Part shown: positions 15,370-22,303 of the stretch, in pieces
Layout: each line of letters begins with the position of its first letter
Numbering within the stretch: the first letter of the stretch is position 1
NCBI GenBank assembly: GCA_050292445.1
Contig: JBNKLQ010000078.1
Coordinates: forward strand, 1 to 22,303
Reading direction: 5' to 3'
DNA length: 22,303 nucleotides
Source of the DNA: Leptofilum sp050292445
Lineage (GTDB): Bacteria > Chloroflexota > Anaerolineae > Promineifilales > Promineifilaceae
Position numbers and translations under genes: made by a program
Notes under the pieces: model-generated
Seen by the model: the letters and a program-made list of their open reading frames with translations, nothing else
Database searches by the model: none
Told to the model about the DNA's origin: nothing

Positions 15370-16455
15370 ATGGTTCGTCTAGATATTCCCTATCGCTCGC
15401 AACAGGATGCCGATGCCAACGAAAACCTGGCCGACTGCGGGCCAACCTGCGTGGCTATGGTTCTGAATTACTACGGCATTGCCATGACGCCTAACGGCGT
15501 CTACCAGCACATGTCGGCCGTGCCAGAAGGGCGATTTCCCAAGGTTTACCAACTGGAAGAAGTTCTGACCAAGCATAATTTGCCCAAGCAGCGTGACCAA
15601 TATGTTAGCAAATGGAATGCCCTGGAAAATTTGCGCAAAAACATAGATGCCGGACATCCTATGATTGCGCTGGTCAAGTACCAGCCGTGGCGGCAGTCAA
15701 CGGGCAACCTGTTTGATTGGGGTCATTTTGTGGTGGTCACCGGCTACGATGACACTAACATTTATTTCCATGATCCCATTTATGGCGCCTGGCGGCCGCG
15801 CAGCCTGGGGGCACATTATGCCATGACGCAAGACCTGTTTTGTGCGGGCTGGGGAGGCTTCCCGGTGACCGAAAATCCAAACTGGGTTTGTATTGTGGTG
15901 CCCAAAGCGGTAGATGGTGTAGAGGCAGCACTGCCGCCACAGCCAGTAGAAACGCCAAAACCCACACCCGTCGCCACACCCACAGAAGCGGGTCAGGTGA
16001 TGGATGACGTCAATCGTCGCATTAAAGCTTTAGCTGCCTACCGCTGGGCCTTGGAACCCAACCTGAACGATCCCGCCACTTTGCAGCTCTGGCAGGATAA
16101 TCTGGGTGATTTCGGGCGGGAGTACGACATCCATGTGATCCAATCTGGTGAAACGCTTTCGGCGCTGGCACAGCGATATTACGGTGAAGCTAACCGCTGG
16201 CCTGCCATTAAAGCATACAATGGCCTTAATCGCGGCTTGTGGTTGGGCGACCGGCTCATGATTCCTCGGCTGGGTCAGGATAAGGCGCAATTGAACCCGG
16301 CACTGCCTAGCGACACGGCCGATTTCGCCAAGGCACTCAGTTTTGAAGACCTGGTTGATCCGGATGAGACGCCGTTTGATTACAATGAATTTGGCAAAGC
16401 CACGATTGGCATGGGCTTTGACGAGCCGGAAGCAGATGCTGCGAGCAGTGAATAA
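15370..16455 (+). CDS. C39-like cysteine peptidase with C-terminal LysM domain
   Basis: 361 residues. The N-terminal domain (about 1-175) matches the C39-like papain-fold family: LADCGPTCVAMVLNYYG with Cys23, WGHFVVVTGYDD with His119, and YFHDP with Asp135 as the expected triad. A Pro/Thr linker (about 188-205) leads to a helical stretch and then a LysM module (about 251-300, IHVIQSGETLSALAQRYYGE, ending LWLGDRLMIPRL), which usually binds N-acetylglucosamine polymers. The tail is acidic. There is no signal peptide or membrane segment, though LysM suggests a cell-wall target. AAGGAG lies 7 nt before the ATG. The caspase gene follows after 33 bp, so it probably opens that operon. Confidence 0.85.
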   Translation: MVRLDIPYRSQQDADANENLADCGPTCVAMVLNYYGIAMTPNGVYQHMSAVPEGRFPKVYQLEEVLTKHNLPKQRDQYVSKWNALENLRKNIDAGHPMIALVKYQPWRQSTGNLFDWGHFVVVTGYDDTNIYFHDPIYGAWRPRSLGAHYAMTQDLFCAGWGGFPVTENPNWVCIVVPKAVDGVEAALPPQPVETPKPTPVATPTEAGQVMDDVNRRIKALAAYRWALEPNLNDPATLQLWQDNLGDFGREYDIHVIQSGETLSALAQRYYGEANRWPAIKAYNGLNRGLWLGDRLMIPRLGQDKAQLNPALPSDTADFAKALSFEDLVDPDETPFDYNEFGKATIGMGFDEPEADAASSE

Positions 16456-16488
16456 AAGTAGCAGCTAATCCATTGGAGGAATTTAACG

Positions 16489-18078
16489 ATGAGCAATATT
16501 TTTGAACATGGCTATGCCCTGGTGGTTGGCGTCGATGCCAACCAAATCCCTCGGCTTGCCCTTGATGCAGTCGCCAAAGATGTGCAGGCGGTTTACGATG
16601 TGCTGGTTCATCCAGAACGGTGTGCCTACAACCCGGACAACGTGAAGTTTCTCAGGGGGGAAGAATCCACCCGCGAGAACATCATGGGTGCGCTGTACTG
16701 GCTGCAAGGTAAGGTAAAAGAGGATGCGGAGGCAACGGCCGTACTTTACTATTCTGGTCATGGCATGGAGGACAAGGCCACCAGCCAGTATTACCTGATT
16801 CCTTATGACATCAAGGAGTTGAGCCGGGTGCGAGCCTATGCCATTCGCGCCGAAGATTTCTCGGCGGAGGTTAGTGCCATCGGGGCTAGACGGATGCTGG
16901 CTATTTTGGACTGCTGCCATGCAGCGGGGATGGATGTGAAGGATGTGGAAGTTACGGCTGTAGAATCTACCGCCTTTCCCCTGGAGTTACCGGAAACCAA
17001 AGACATTCCAACCCTGGACGTTGAACCCGGTGGCAAAGCTGTCAGCGATCTGGCCGACGGCGAAGGCCGGGCCATCCTCAACTCTTCCACTGGCGGCCAA
17101 TCTTCTTACGTGCGCACGGATGGGGCGATGAGCCTGTTCACCTATCACCTGATCGAGGCGCTCACCGGCCACGCGCCACACCCTGACGATGCCTCGGTGG
17201 TGTACGTCACCGACGTGATGAGCTGGGTGACGCACAAGGTGAAGCGGTCGGCCAAAGAGCAGGGGCGTGACCAGACCCCGGTGATGCGCACCTCTGGTGT
17301 GTTTCCTGTGGCCATGTTGATCGGCGGCCAGGGCGTGGCCAAAGGGCTGGGCGGCACGCCACCAGATCCGTTGGCGTCTCTACCCGATCCGTCAGTTGCT
17401 GTTGAAGTTGGCCATGCTGAGGGGAGTATTTTCGTGGGCGATACAAGCGCTGGGGGCGACCTTGCCGGTGGCGCTATACATAAACAGGAGGGTGATATCT
17501 ATCAGGGCAATGTAGACCGTTCAACGCACGTGGCCGGGCCGCAAATTACGGCGAGCGACAACGCCACTTTTGGCCAAATAGGAGACAACGTCAACTTGAG
17601 TGGAGGTGATTTTGTGAAAGGTGACAAGAATATTCAGGGCGATGAAATACACGGGGACAAGGTGAGCGGCGATAAAGTTGGCGGTAGCAAGATTTCTGTA
17701 GGCAACATTAGCAACGCCCAGGGGATTGCCATTGGTGATGGGGCACAGGTGACGCTGAGCCATGTGCAGCAGCAGATTGGCAATATGTCTAATCCAAATG
17801 ATGCTGAAAAAGAGGCGTTGCAGAATTTAATTAAGCAGCTGGAAGCTGCCCTGGCCAAAGTGCCCGCAGCCCACAAGGATGATGCCGAAGCAGTTTCCCA
17901 GACAACAGAAGCTCTGGTAGCCATGGCAGCGTCAGAGAAGCCAAACAAGACGATGCTGCAAATTACTGGTGAGGGGCTAAAGCAGGCGGCGCGAAACCTG
18001 GCGGAGATTACGCCAGACGTCTTGGCTGTGGCGACCAGCATCGTTGGCACAGTTCTTAAGCTCACAGGAATGGGTTAG
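16489..18078 (+). CDS. Caspase-like (peptidase C14) protein with GDK-repeat module
   Basis: 529 residues. The N-terminal caspase-like domain (1-about 285) begins GYALVVGVDANQIPRL. It has the catalytic pair His91 in LYYSGHG and Cys143 in LAILDCCHAAG, as in bacterial metacaspase-like enzymes. Residues about 310-383 are Gly-rich and repetitive (GDIYQG, GGDFVKGDK). Residues 384-421 hold GDK repeats followed by ISVGNISNAQGIAIGDGA, nearly the same as in the next protein. A helical tail follows (440-529) with ASEKPNKTMLQITGEGLK. It is probably a cytoplasmic protease activated by assembly through the repeat module. GGAGG lies 9 nt before the ATG. The EAD gene starts 5 bp after its stop, which suggests coupled translation. 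Confidence 0.9.
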   Translation: MSNIFEHGYALVVGVDANQIPRLALDAVAKDVQAVYDVLVHPERCAYNPDNVKFLRGEESTRENIMGALYWLQGKVKEDAEATAVLYYSGHGMEDKATSQYYLIPYDIKELSRVRAYAIRAEDFSAEVSAIGARRMLAILDCCHAAGMDVKDVEVTAVESTAFPLELPETKDIPTLDVEPGGKAVSDLADGEGRAILNSSTGGQSSYVRTDGAMSLFTYHLIEALTGHAPHPDDASVVYVTDVMSWVTHKVKRSAKEQGRDQTPVMRTSGVFPVAMLIGGQGVAKGLGGTPPDPLASLPDPSVAVEVGHAEGSIFVGDTSAGGDLAGGAIHKQEGDIYQGNVDRSTHVAGPQITASDNATFGQIGDNVNLSGGDFVKGDKNIQGDEIHGDKVSGDKVGGSKISVGNISNAQGIAIGDGAQVTLSHVQQQIGNMSNPNDAEKEALQNLIKQLEAALAKVPAAHKDDAEAVSQTTEALVAMAASEKPNKTMLQITGEGLKQAARNLAEITPDVLAVATSIVGTVLKLTGMG

Positions 18079-18083
18079 TTATT

Positions 18084-18857
18084 ATGGCATCTGAAAGCGC
18101 AAAATATCTATCGACGCTGCATAAGCAGATTGACCAATATTTTAGTTTTAGCGAAGTAAGAACGCTTTGTTTTGACCTGGGGGTGGATTACGAAAATATT
18201 CCCGGCGACCATCGCTCGGCATTTATTCGCAATTTGATTGTGTCGTTGGCCAAGCAAAGTCGTTTGCAGGAGTTGGTGGATCAGGTTAAGGCAGAACGAC
18301 CGTTTGTGGATTGGCAAAATGTCCCGGCAGACTTTGAACTACCTAAGTCGATTGCCCAGGAAAATATTCAGCAGGTTGTGCAGTACAACGTCTATGGCGA
18401 TTACATACACGGTGACAAGGTCGGTGGTGACAAAGTTAGTGGCGATAAGATTTCTGTAGGCAACATCTCAAACACAGAAGGGATCGCTATTGGCGGTGGG
18501 GCTTCGGTGCACGTTCAGCACGCAGCTGCAGGGTCCGATGAGGAACGGACGTCAGACAGTGCCGGCAGCGAAGCCATCTCCCCAGCAAAGTTAGTTGATG
18601 TGCAACAAGCATTGGAAAAACTCAACCGCTATATCGAATTTGCTTCCGAAGCGCAAAAAGGGGCTGCTGAAGAGTTGGCCCAGTCGGTGAAGCTGGTGTT
18701 GGCTGTTCGGGCCGCCAATCCGGTCAATGCTCTGCACTTGAAGCTGCTTTGTTTGGGGCAGATGCAGCTGGCCCGCCCCCTGGCCGCAGATATTGCCGGG
18801 ATTGAGCAGGTCGTGGAGCAGTTTGTTACGGCCGTTCAGCAGTCACCTTCATCGTAA
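18084..18857 (+). CDS. EAD (effector-associated, death-like) adaptor protein with GDK-repeat module
   Basis: 257 residues. Residues 1-about 85 match the small helical effector-associated domain common in Chloroflexota and cyanobacterial caspase/STAND proteins (FSEVRTLCFDLGVDYENIPG, then LVDQVKAERPFVDW). I think it is the EAD7-like type, but the number is from memory. Residues 105-142 are GDK repeats plus ISVGNISNTEGIAIGGGA, with about 30 of 38 residues identical to the caspase protein. The rest is helical. No enzyme motif is visible, so I infer an adaptor that links effector and sensor by EAD-EAD and repeat-repeat contacts. It has no good ribosome site and probably depends on translation of the caspase gene, whose stop is 5 bp away. 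Confidence 0.85.
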   Translation: MASESAKYLSTLHKQIDQYFSFSEVRTLCFDLGVDYENIPGDHRSAFIRNLIVSLAKQSRLQELVDQVKAERPFVDWQNVPADFELPKSIAQENIQQVVQYNVYGDYIHGDKVGGDKVSGDKISVGNISNTEGIAIGGGASVHVQHAAAGSDEERTSDSAGSEAISPAKLVDVQQALEKLNRYIEFASEAQKGAAEELAQSVKLVLAVRAANPVNALHLKLLCLGQMQLARPLAADIAGIEQVVEQFVTAVQQSPSS

Positions 18858-18901
18858 ACCAAAATGCTGTTTCTAAAATCCTGGTTCGAATGGGGTAGTA
18901 A

Positions 18902-21091
18902 ATGACCAACAGTACAATTGCAGTCGGTGAAATAAGTGAAAGCCAAGCAGTAGCCATTGGTGATGGCGCGCGGGCCACAATTAATCAATTCACTGAAATC
19001 ATTGTTAACCTGGACAATATAGAAGAGATGGCACCCGTGCCCGGTGAGCCACCTTACAAGGGTTTGGCCTATTTCACCGAGGCAGATGCTGATAAGTTTT
19101 TTGGCCGGGAACAGCTTTGTGAAGGTCTGCTGCTGCGCCTGCGATCTACGCCATTTTTACTCATTGTAGGCGCTTCTGGCAGCGGCAAATCCTCATTACT
19201 GCGCGCTGGCATTATTCCCCCACTACGTGCCCAGGGCTGGGGTATTCACCTGATGACGCCTACGGCCCGTCCCCTGGAAAAATTAGCCAATACCCTGACG
19301 CGAGACAACTCCTCGTACCAGCTGACGGATGAGATTCGCGTCGATCTGCAAACAAATCCGCAAACCCTGCGCCAGGTGGCCAATAAGTTGGCGAGCCAGC
19401 AGGCGGCGGGTCATCTCCTCTTGGTCATCGACCAGTTTGAAGAACTGTTTACCTTGTGTAAGGATGAACAACTGCGGCAGGCTTTTATTGATAATCTGCT
19501 GACGGCCGTTAAAGATCAGGGCGCCATAACGATTTTGCTGGGCATTCGCGCCGATTTCTATGAAAGATGCGCCCACTATGAGGGCCTGCGTGAACTAGTG
19601 GCGCAGCATCAGGCGCTTATTGGCCCCATGAGCCAGGCCGATATTGTACGCGTTATTGCTGAACCGGCTAAACGAGGCAATTGGCAGTTTGTGACCGGCC
19701 TGGTAGAACAGATTTTGGAAGATGTGGGACAGGAGCCGGGTCGATTGCCCCTGCTGTCCCACGCCCTGTTGGAAACCTGGAGCCAGCGGCGCGGCGTGGT
19801 GATGACTTTAGGCGGCTATCGAGCGGCCGAAGGGGTGGAAGGTGCCATTGCCCGCAGCGCGGAAAACGTCATTCAACTGCTAAACGAATCGGAAACGGCC
19901 GCAGCGGAACGCATCTTCCTGACCCTGACAGAGTTGGGGGAAGGTGCCGAAGATACGCGCCGTATTGCTAGCCGTGCCTCGCTGCTTCGTCAGGGGGACG
20001 CAGATGAGGTCAATGCTGTACTGGAGATGCTGGTCAGCGCCCGACTGATTGCGATTAACAATCAAGAAGTGGAGGTGGCTCACGAGGCCCTTATTCGCCG
20101 TTGGCCTCGCCTGAAGTCGTGGATAAACGACAGCCGGGATCGCCTCCGCTTTGAGCGGCAGGTAGCCAAGGATGCCCAACTGTGGCAGGAAAGCATGGCT
20201 CGAGACCCTGGTGCGCTTTATCGTGGGGCGCGCCTGGCCCAGGCGGAGGAATGGTGTGCCCACGGCCGTATCGCTCTGGAACCTCTCGCTGTCGAGTTTC
20301 TTGAAGAAAGTCGCCATCTGGCGGAACGAGAAGCTAGGGAAAAAGAGGCTCTTTCCCGACGCCAGCTGTTGTTGGCCCGATCTCTGGCGGGAACGGCCGT
20401 AGCTATTTTGCTGCTGGTGGCAGGGATCGCGGCCAGTCCCACTCTGAGCAACTGGAATTATCAGCGGCGCTCGCGGGCTCCATTGGTTTTAATAAAAGCT
20501 AACGAGCACGCTTTTTACCTGGAGGCCAACGAGGTTTCTAATGAGCAGTACAGATTCTGTGTAGAGGCAGGTGCGTGCAGTCTGCCCCAAGATCCCACCA
20601 AGGGTTACCTTGATCAGGAAACGGACGAAGCCAAGAAGCATCTACCTGTTGAAGCCGTTTCGGCTTATCAGGCCAATGAGTATTGCGCCTGGTTAGGCCG
20701 TCGTTTGCCAACGGCGGCGGAGTGGCGGCTGGCTTATGATCATGCCCGTTTATTGCCCCAGCCGCCAAATATCGATGAGGCATATGAAAGGATAGAAACC
20801 CAAATGGTCCTGCCCAATCACGCGATTGAAGAGCAAACCATCTACCATCTTGTGGGGAATGTATGGGAATGGACCGCTTCATTTGACTCGAGTGGGCAAG
20901 AAACCTGGGACGGCGATGTAAAGAGTTTATGCACTTTTTCGTCAGAAGAAACCAATTGTAAGCCGCGTGCGCTGCAAATTGTGGGCGGCGGCACAAATGT
21001 TGTTTACTTTGAGCCAGAGGATATTGCACCGCAAACCCCTTTTAGCAGCGGTTTGAGCTTTGTGGGATTTCGCTGTGCGGCAAACAAATAG
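18902..21091 (+). CDS. nSTAND1-type NTPase with transmembrane segment and FGE-sulfatase-like C-terminus
   Basis: 729 residues. The N-terminus (5-25) is the shared module, IAVGEISESQAVAIGDGARA. The STAND NTPase follows: YKGLAYFTEADADKFFGRE, P-loop GASGSGKSS (90-98), Walker B LLLVIDQFEELF (about 172-183), and a winged-helix-like region with VEVAHEALIRRWPRLKSW. A basic/acidic helix and one membrane span (about 494-515, GTAVAILLLVAGIAA) lead to an FGE-sulfatase-like domain (530-729) with NEVSNEQYRFCVEAG, GRRLPTAAEWRLAY, VGNVWEWTAS and a final GFRCA. The RGGSW-type motif is degraded to VGGGTN, suggesting binding rather than catalysis. The likely role is an ATP-driven sensor switch, with the C-terminal domain outside the membrane. 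Confidence 0.9.
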   Translation: MTNSTIAVGEISESQAVAIGDGARATINQFTEIIVNLDNIEEMAPVPGEPPYKGLAYFTEADADKFFGREQLCEGLLLRLRSTPFLLIVGASGSGKSSLLRAGIIPPLRAQGWGIHLMTPTARPLEKLANTLTRDNSSYQLTDEIRVDLQTNPQTLRQVANKLASQQAAGHLLLVIDQFEELFTLCKDEQLRQAFIDNLLTAVKDQGAITILLGIRADFYERCAHYEGLRELVAQHQALIGPMSQADIVRVIAEPAKRGNWQFVTGLVEQILEDVGQEPGRLPLLSHALLETWSQRRGVVMTLGGYRAAEGVEGAIARSAENVIQLLNESETAAAERIFLTLTELGEGAEDTRRIASRASLLRQGDADEVNAVLEMLVSARLIAINNQEVEVAHEALIRRWPRLKSWINDSRDRLRFERQVAKDAQLWQESMARDPGALYRGARLAQAEEWCAHGRIALEPLAVEFLEESRHLAEREAREKEALSRRQLLLARSLAGTAVAILLLVAGIAASPTLSNWNYQRRSRAPLVLIKANEHAFYLEANEVSNEQYRFCVEAGACSLPQDPTKGYLDQETDEAKKHLPVEAVSAYQANEYCAWLGRRLPTAAEWRLAYDHARLLPQPPNIDEAYERIETQMVLPNHAIEEQTIYHLVGNVWEWTASFDSSGQETWDGDVKSLCTFSSEETNCKPRALQIVGGGTNVVYFEPEDIAPQTPFSSGLSFVGFRCAANK

Positions 21092-21099
21092 GAGTTGAG

Positions 21100-21177
21100 A
21101 TGTCTGAAGAATTTAAGCTAGATTTTTCCCCGCCAGAGCCGTTAACTGATCTGAATGCTAAAGCAAACCCATTCTAA
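21100..21177 (+). pseudogene. Likely true 5' end of the next gene, cut off by an in-frame TAA
   Basis: An ATG at 21100 has GGAG at a 5-nt spacing, 8 bp after the STAND stop, which is the operon's normal spacing. It codes MSEEFKLDFSPPEPLTDLNA and five more residues, then TAA at 21175-21177. The frame is the same as that of the gene at 21214, and the codons between (WVYHSASRIQEI) are open. One nonsense codon therefore separates a well-supported start from a 225-codon continuation. It could be a disabling mutation, a sequencing error or a readthrough site. Confidence 0.65.
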
Positions 21178-21213
21178 TGGGTTTATCACAGCGCCAGTCG
21201 CATTCAAGAGATT

Positions 21214-21852
21214 ATGCTAGATGTATTATCGCCTGACGAAAGGGCAGTGGCCCAATTTACCAATTTTTTTGTGGCCGAAATTCAAGCCGAAAGCATTTTT
21301 ATCAAAAGAGTTAGCAAAAGAGAAAGCGACGATGATGAAGTGGATGACTATTTGGCAAAAGCTAATCTCTTCCTAAATATCGGCTTGTTCGATCACTTCT
21401 CGACTGACCATCCCTTAGACGTTCACTTTAATATCGATCCGCCAATTAGTGCCGGTCATGCTCATGTGTATACGTTTTCTTCTAGGGGCGAGCGGGATTA
21501 TATTGATGTTCAAGTGGGTTTGCGCCAGGTAAATTGTGCTTTGTACGATGGCCAGCAAACGAAACTTATCCAGGAAAGCTTTAACCAAAAACGAGCCATT
21601 GATCTGGAGCAGGGAGGGATCTTAGGCGGCAAATTCATCACCAAAACTGAAGTTGAAGATGTTTTGGCCAACCTTAGCGACCCTCTTTGGCAGGAATCTA
21701 TTAGCAGTCCTAAAAACAAAAAGAAAATGTTGGGCAAAAGTCAAAAGCAGTATGCGCTGTTGGTTAAGGGTCTGGGTGAGCCCCGTAAAAATGAGATAAG
21801 TTCCTACATTCTGGAGGGTCGCATTCGGCTTGGCGAATTAGTTGAGGTTTAA
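21214..21852 (+). CDS. Protein of unknown function in the caspase/STAND operon (probably lacks its N-terminus)
   Basis: I do not recognise the family. From the ATG at 21214 it is 212 residues, soluble, with no membrane segment. It opens MLDVLSPDERAVAQFTNFFV, has a charged stretch KRESDDDEVDDY, a beta-like middle (HVYTFSSRGERDYIDVQVGL) and a Lys-rich part (SSPKNKKKMLGKSQKQYALL) before the tail RIRLGELVEV. The ribosome site before this ATG is weak (AAGAG at 3 nt). The same frame runs upstream to a better start at 21100, apart from one TAA. It lacks the glycine-rich module of its neighbours. The position between two STAND genes, with 13 bp to the second, suggests a job in the same system. Confidence 0.7.
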   Translation: MLDVLSPDERAVAQFTNFFVAEIQAESIFIKRVSKRESDDDEVDDYLAKANLFLNIGLFDHFSTDHPLDVHFNIDPPISAGHAHVYTFSSRGERDYIDVQVGLRQVNCALYDGQQTKLIQESFNQKRAIDLEQGGILGGKFITKTEVEDVLANLSDPLWQESISSPKNKKKMLGKSQKQYALLVKGLGEPRKNEISSYILEGRIRLGELVEV

Positions 21853-21865
21853 CAAAGGGGCAAAT

Positions 21866-22303
21866 ATGAGTACCGAAGAACCAAGACAAAAAGGCGACTA
21901 TATTGAAGTCGGTGACATCAAAAATGCCCAGGCGATAGCTATAGGTGCGGGTGCTACGGCCGTTTACCAGGGACTCACCGTTGATGAAGTCGCCACCCTG
22001 ATAATTAAGCTGAAAAATGAAGACCAGCCGGTGGTGTGGAACGGTAAAGTCCCCTACCTTGGCCTCAATGCCTACCAGGAAGCTCACGCAAGCTACTTTT
22101 TTGGGCGGGAAAGCCTGGTGCAGGAACTGCTCCAGCGCGTGCAGGAAGCCAATTTCATCACCATTGCCGGGCCATCCGGCAGCGGTAAATCCTCTGTTGC
22201 CAGGGCTGGTTTGTTCCATGCTTTGCGCCAGGGGAACGAGATTGAACAAAGCAACCGTTGGAAGCTGGCCTCGATGCAGCCCAAAGGGGAGCCTATTGAG
22301 CAG
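21866..22303 (+). CDS. Second nSTAND-type NTPase, N-terminal part (cut by the window edge)
   Basis: 146 codons are open to the window end, so it is partial. AAAGGGG lies 5 nt before the ATG. Residues 12-32 carry the shared module, YIEVGDIKNAQAIAIGAGATA. A helical link (36-52, TVDEVATLIIKLKN) leads to the STAND start: YLGLNAYQEAHASYFFGRE (64-82), then P-loop AGPSGSGKSSVARAGL (101-116). The same order of elements is seen in the STAND gene at 18902, so the two are paralogues of one type, with low overall identity outside these motifs. The C-terminal sensor or effector domain lies outside the window. Confidence 0.88.
   Translation, partial: MSTEEPRQKGDYIEVGDIKNAQAIAIGAGATAVYQGLTVDEVATLIIKLKNEDQPVVWNGKVPYLGLNAYQEAHASYFFGRESLVQELLQRVQEANFITIAGPSGSGKSSVARAGLFHALRQGNEIEQSNRWKLASMQPKGEPIEQ

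Larger units (their letters stand above)
291..21963. repeat. Dispersed palindrome ACGGCCGT, at least 32 copies
   Basis: By eye, ACGGCCGT starts at 291, 549, 1150, 1579, 2511, 3024, 3210, 5434, 5465, 5708, 5815, 6341, 7256, 7850, 7931, 8868, 9246, 10637, 11573, 12348, 12776, 13015, 13470, 13623, 14009, 14921, 16735, 18828, 19502, 20262, 20393 and 21956. Chance expectation in a window of this size is about 0.3. Many are flanked as AACGGCCGTT. Most are inside genes on both strands, often read as Thr-Ala-Val, some in intergenic DNA. It resembles the HIP1 palindrome of cyanobacteria in behaviour, not in sequence. Confidence 0.9.

Noticed and set aside
17590..17760. GDK-repeat DNA considered as a CRISPR-like or tandem DNA repeat
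   Set aside because: The repetition is at protein level with varying codons. No constant repeat and spacer pattern exists, and no CRISPR array was seen anywhere in the window.
18864..18905. A 13-codon open frame whose TGA overlaps the ATG of the first STAND gene
   Set aside because: An ATGA overlap can mean coupled translation, but there is no ribosome site before it and such short frames are common by chance.

Overview
The window looks like a chromosomal segment of a Chloroflexota bacterium, probably a filamentous Anaerolineae-type lineage. This is inferred from gene content (Roadblock protein, tandem DUF4129 proteins with DUF58 and MoxR, caspase/EAD/STAND proteins, an NBR1-type Ig domain) and from mosaic intergenic repeats of a kind I associate with that phylum. 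No rRNA or other marker gene is present, so the phylum call is moderate. The palindrome ACGGCCGT occurs at least 32 times, where about 0.3 would be expected by chance. It looks like a genome-wide signature comparable to HIP1 of cyanobacteria.

Layout. (1) Positions 1-1159, + strand: the last codons of cmoA followed by cmoB, the tRNA uridine-34 carboxymethylation pair. (2) 1241-5207, - strand: a UPF0104/YbhN-type membrane protein with msrA, then CTP synthase pyrG with a clear 3' terminator and an attenuator-like leader, then a Roadblock/LC7 protein behind a near-consensus sigma-70 promoter. (3) 5443-11075, - strand: MoxR ATPase, DUF58 protein and two paralogous DUF4129 membrane proteins, in transcription order, a standard envelope-associated cluster. 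(4) 11318-12742, - strand: a PLP enzyme with two C-terminal CBS domains (cystathionine beta-synthase/cysteine synthase). (5) A divergent 378-bp intergenic region, then 13121-22303 entirely on the + strand: a three-module glycosidase-like protein, a C39-like peptidase with LysM, a caspase-like (C14) protein, an EAD protein, an nSTAND1 NTPase with transmembrane segment and FGE-sulfatase-like C-terminus, an unrecognised protein whose reading frame is broken by one TAA, and the start of a second nSTAND NTPase.

The + strand block is the most interesting part. From 15370 on, gaps are 33, 5, 44, 8 and 13 bp, so it reads as one operon. Four of its proteins (caspase, EAD protein, both STANDs) carry versions of one short glycine-rich motif, I-x-VG-x-I-x-N-x-QAIAIG-x-GA. 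In the caspase and EAD proteins it is extended by GDK repeats, with about 30 of 38 residues identical between the two. I infer that this module lets the proteins assemble, so that a STAND switch and an EAD adaptor could control a caspase effector. The two enzymes upstream (glycosidase-like, C39-LysM) have no signal peptide and may be further effectors or accessory factors. Caspase, EAD and STAND combinations are known as predicted conflict or programmed-death systems in multicellular bacteria; this gene set and the shared module may be new, which needs homology searches.
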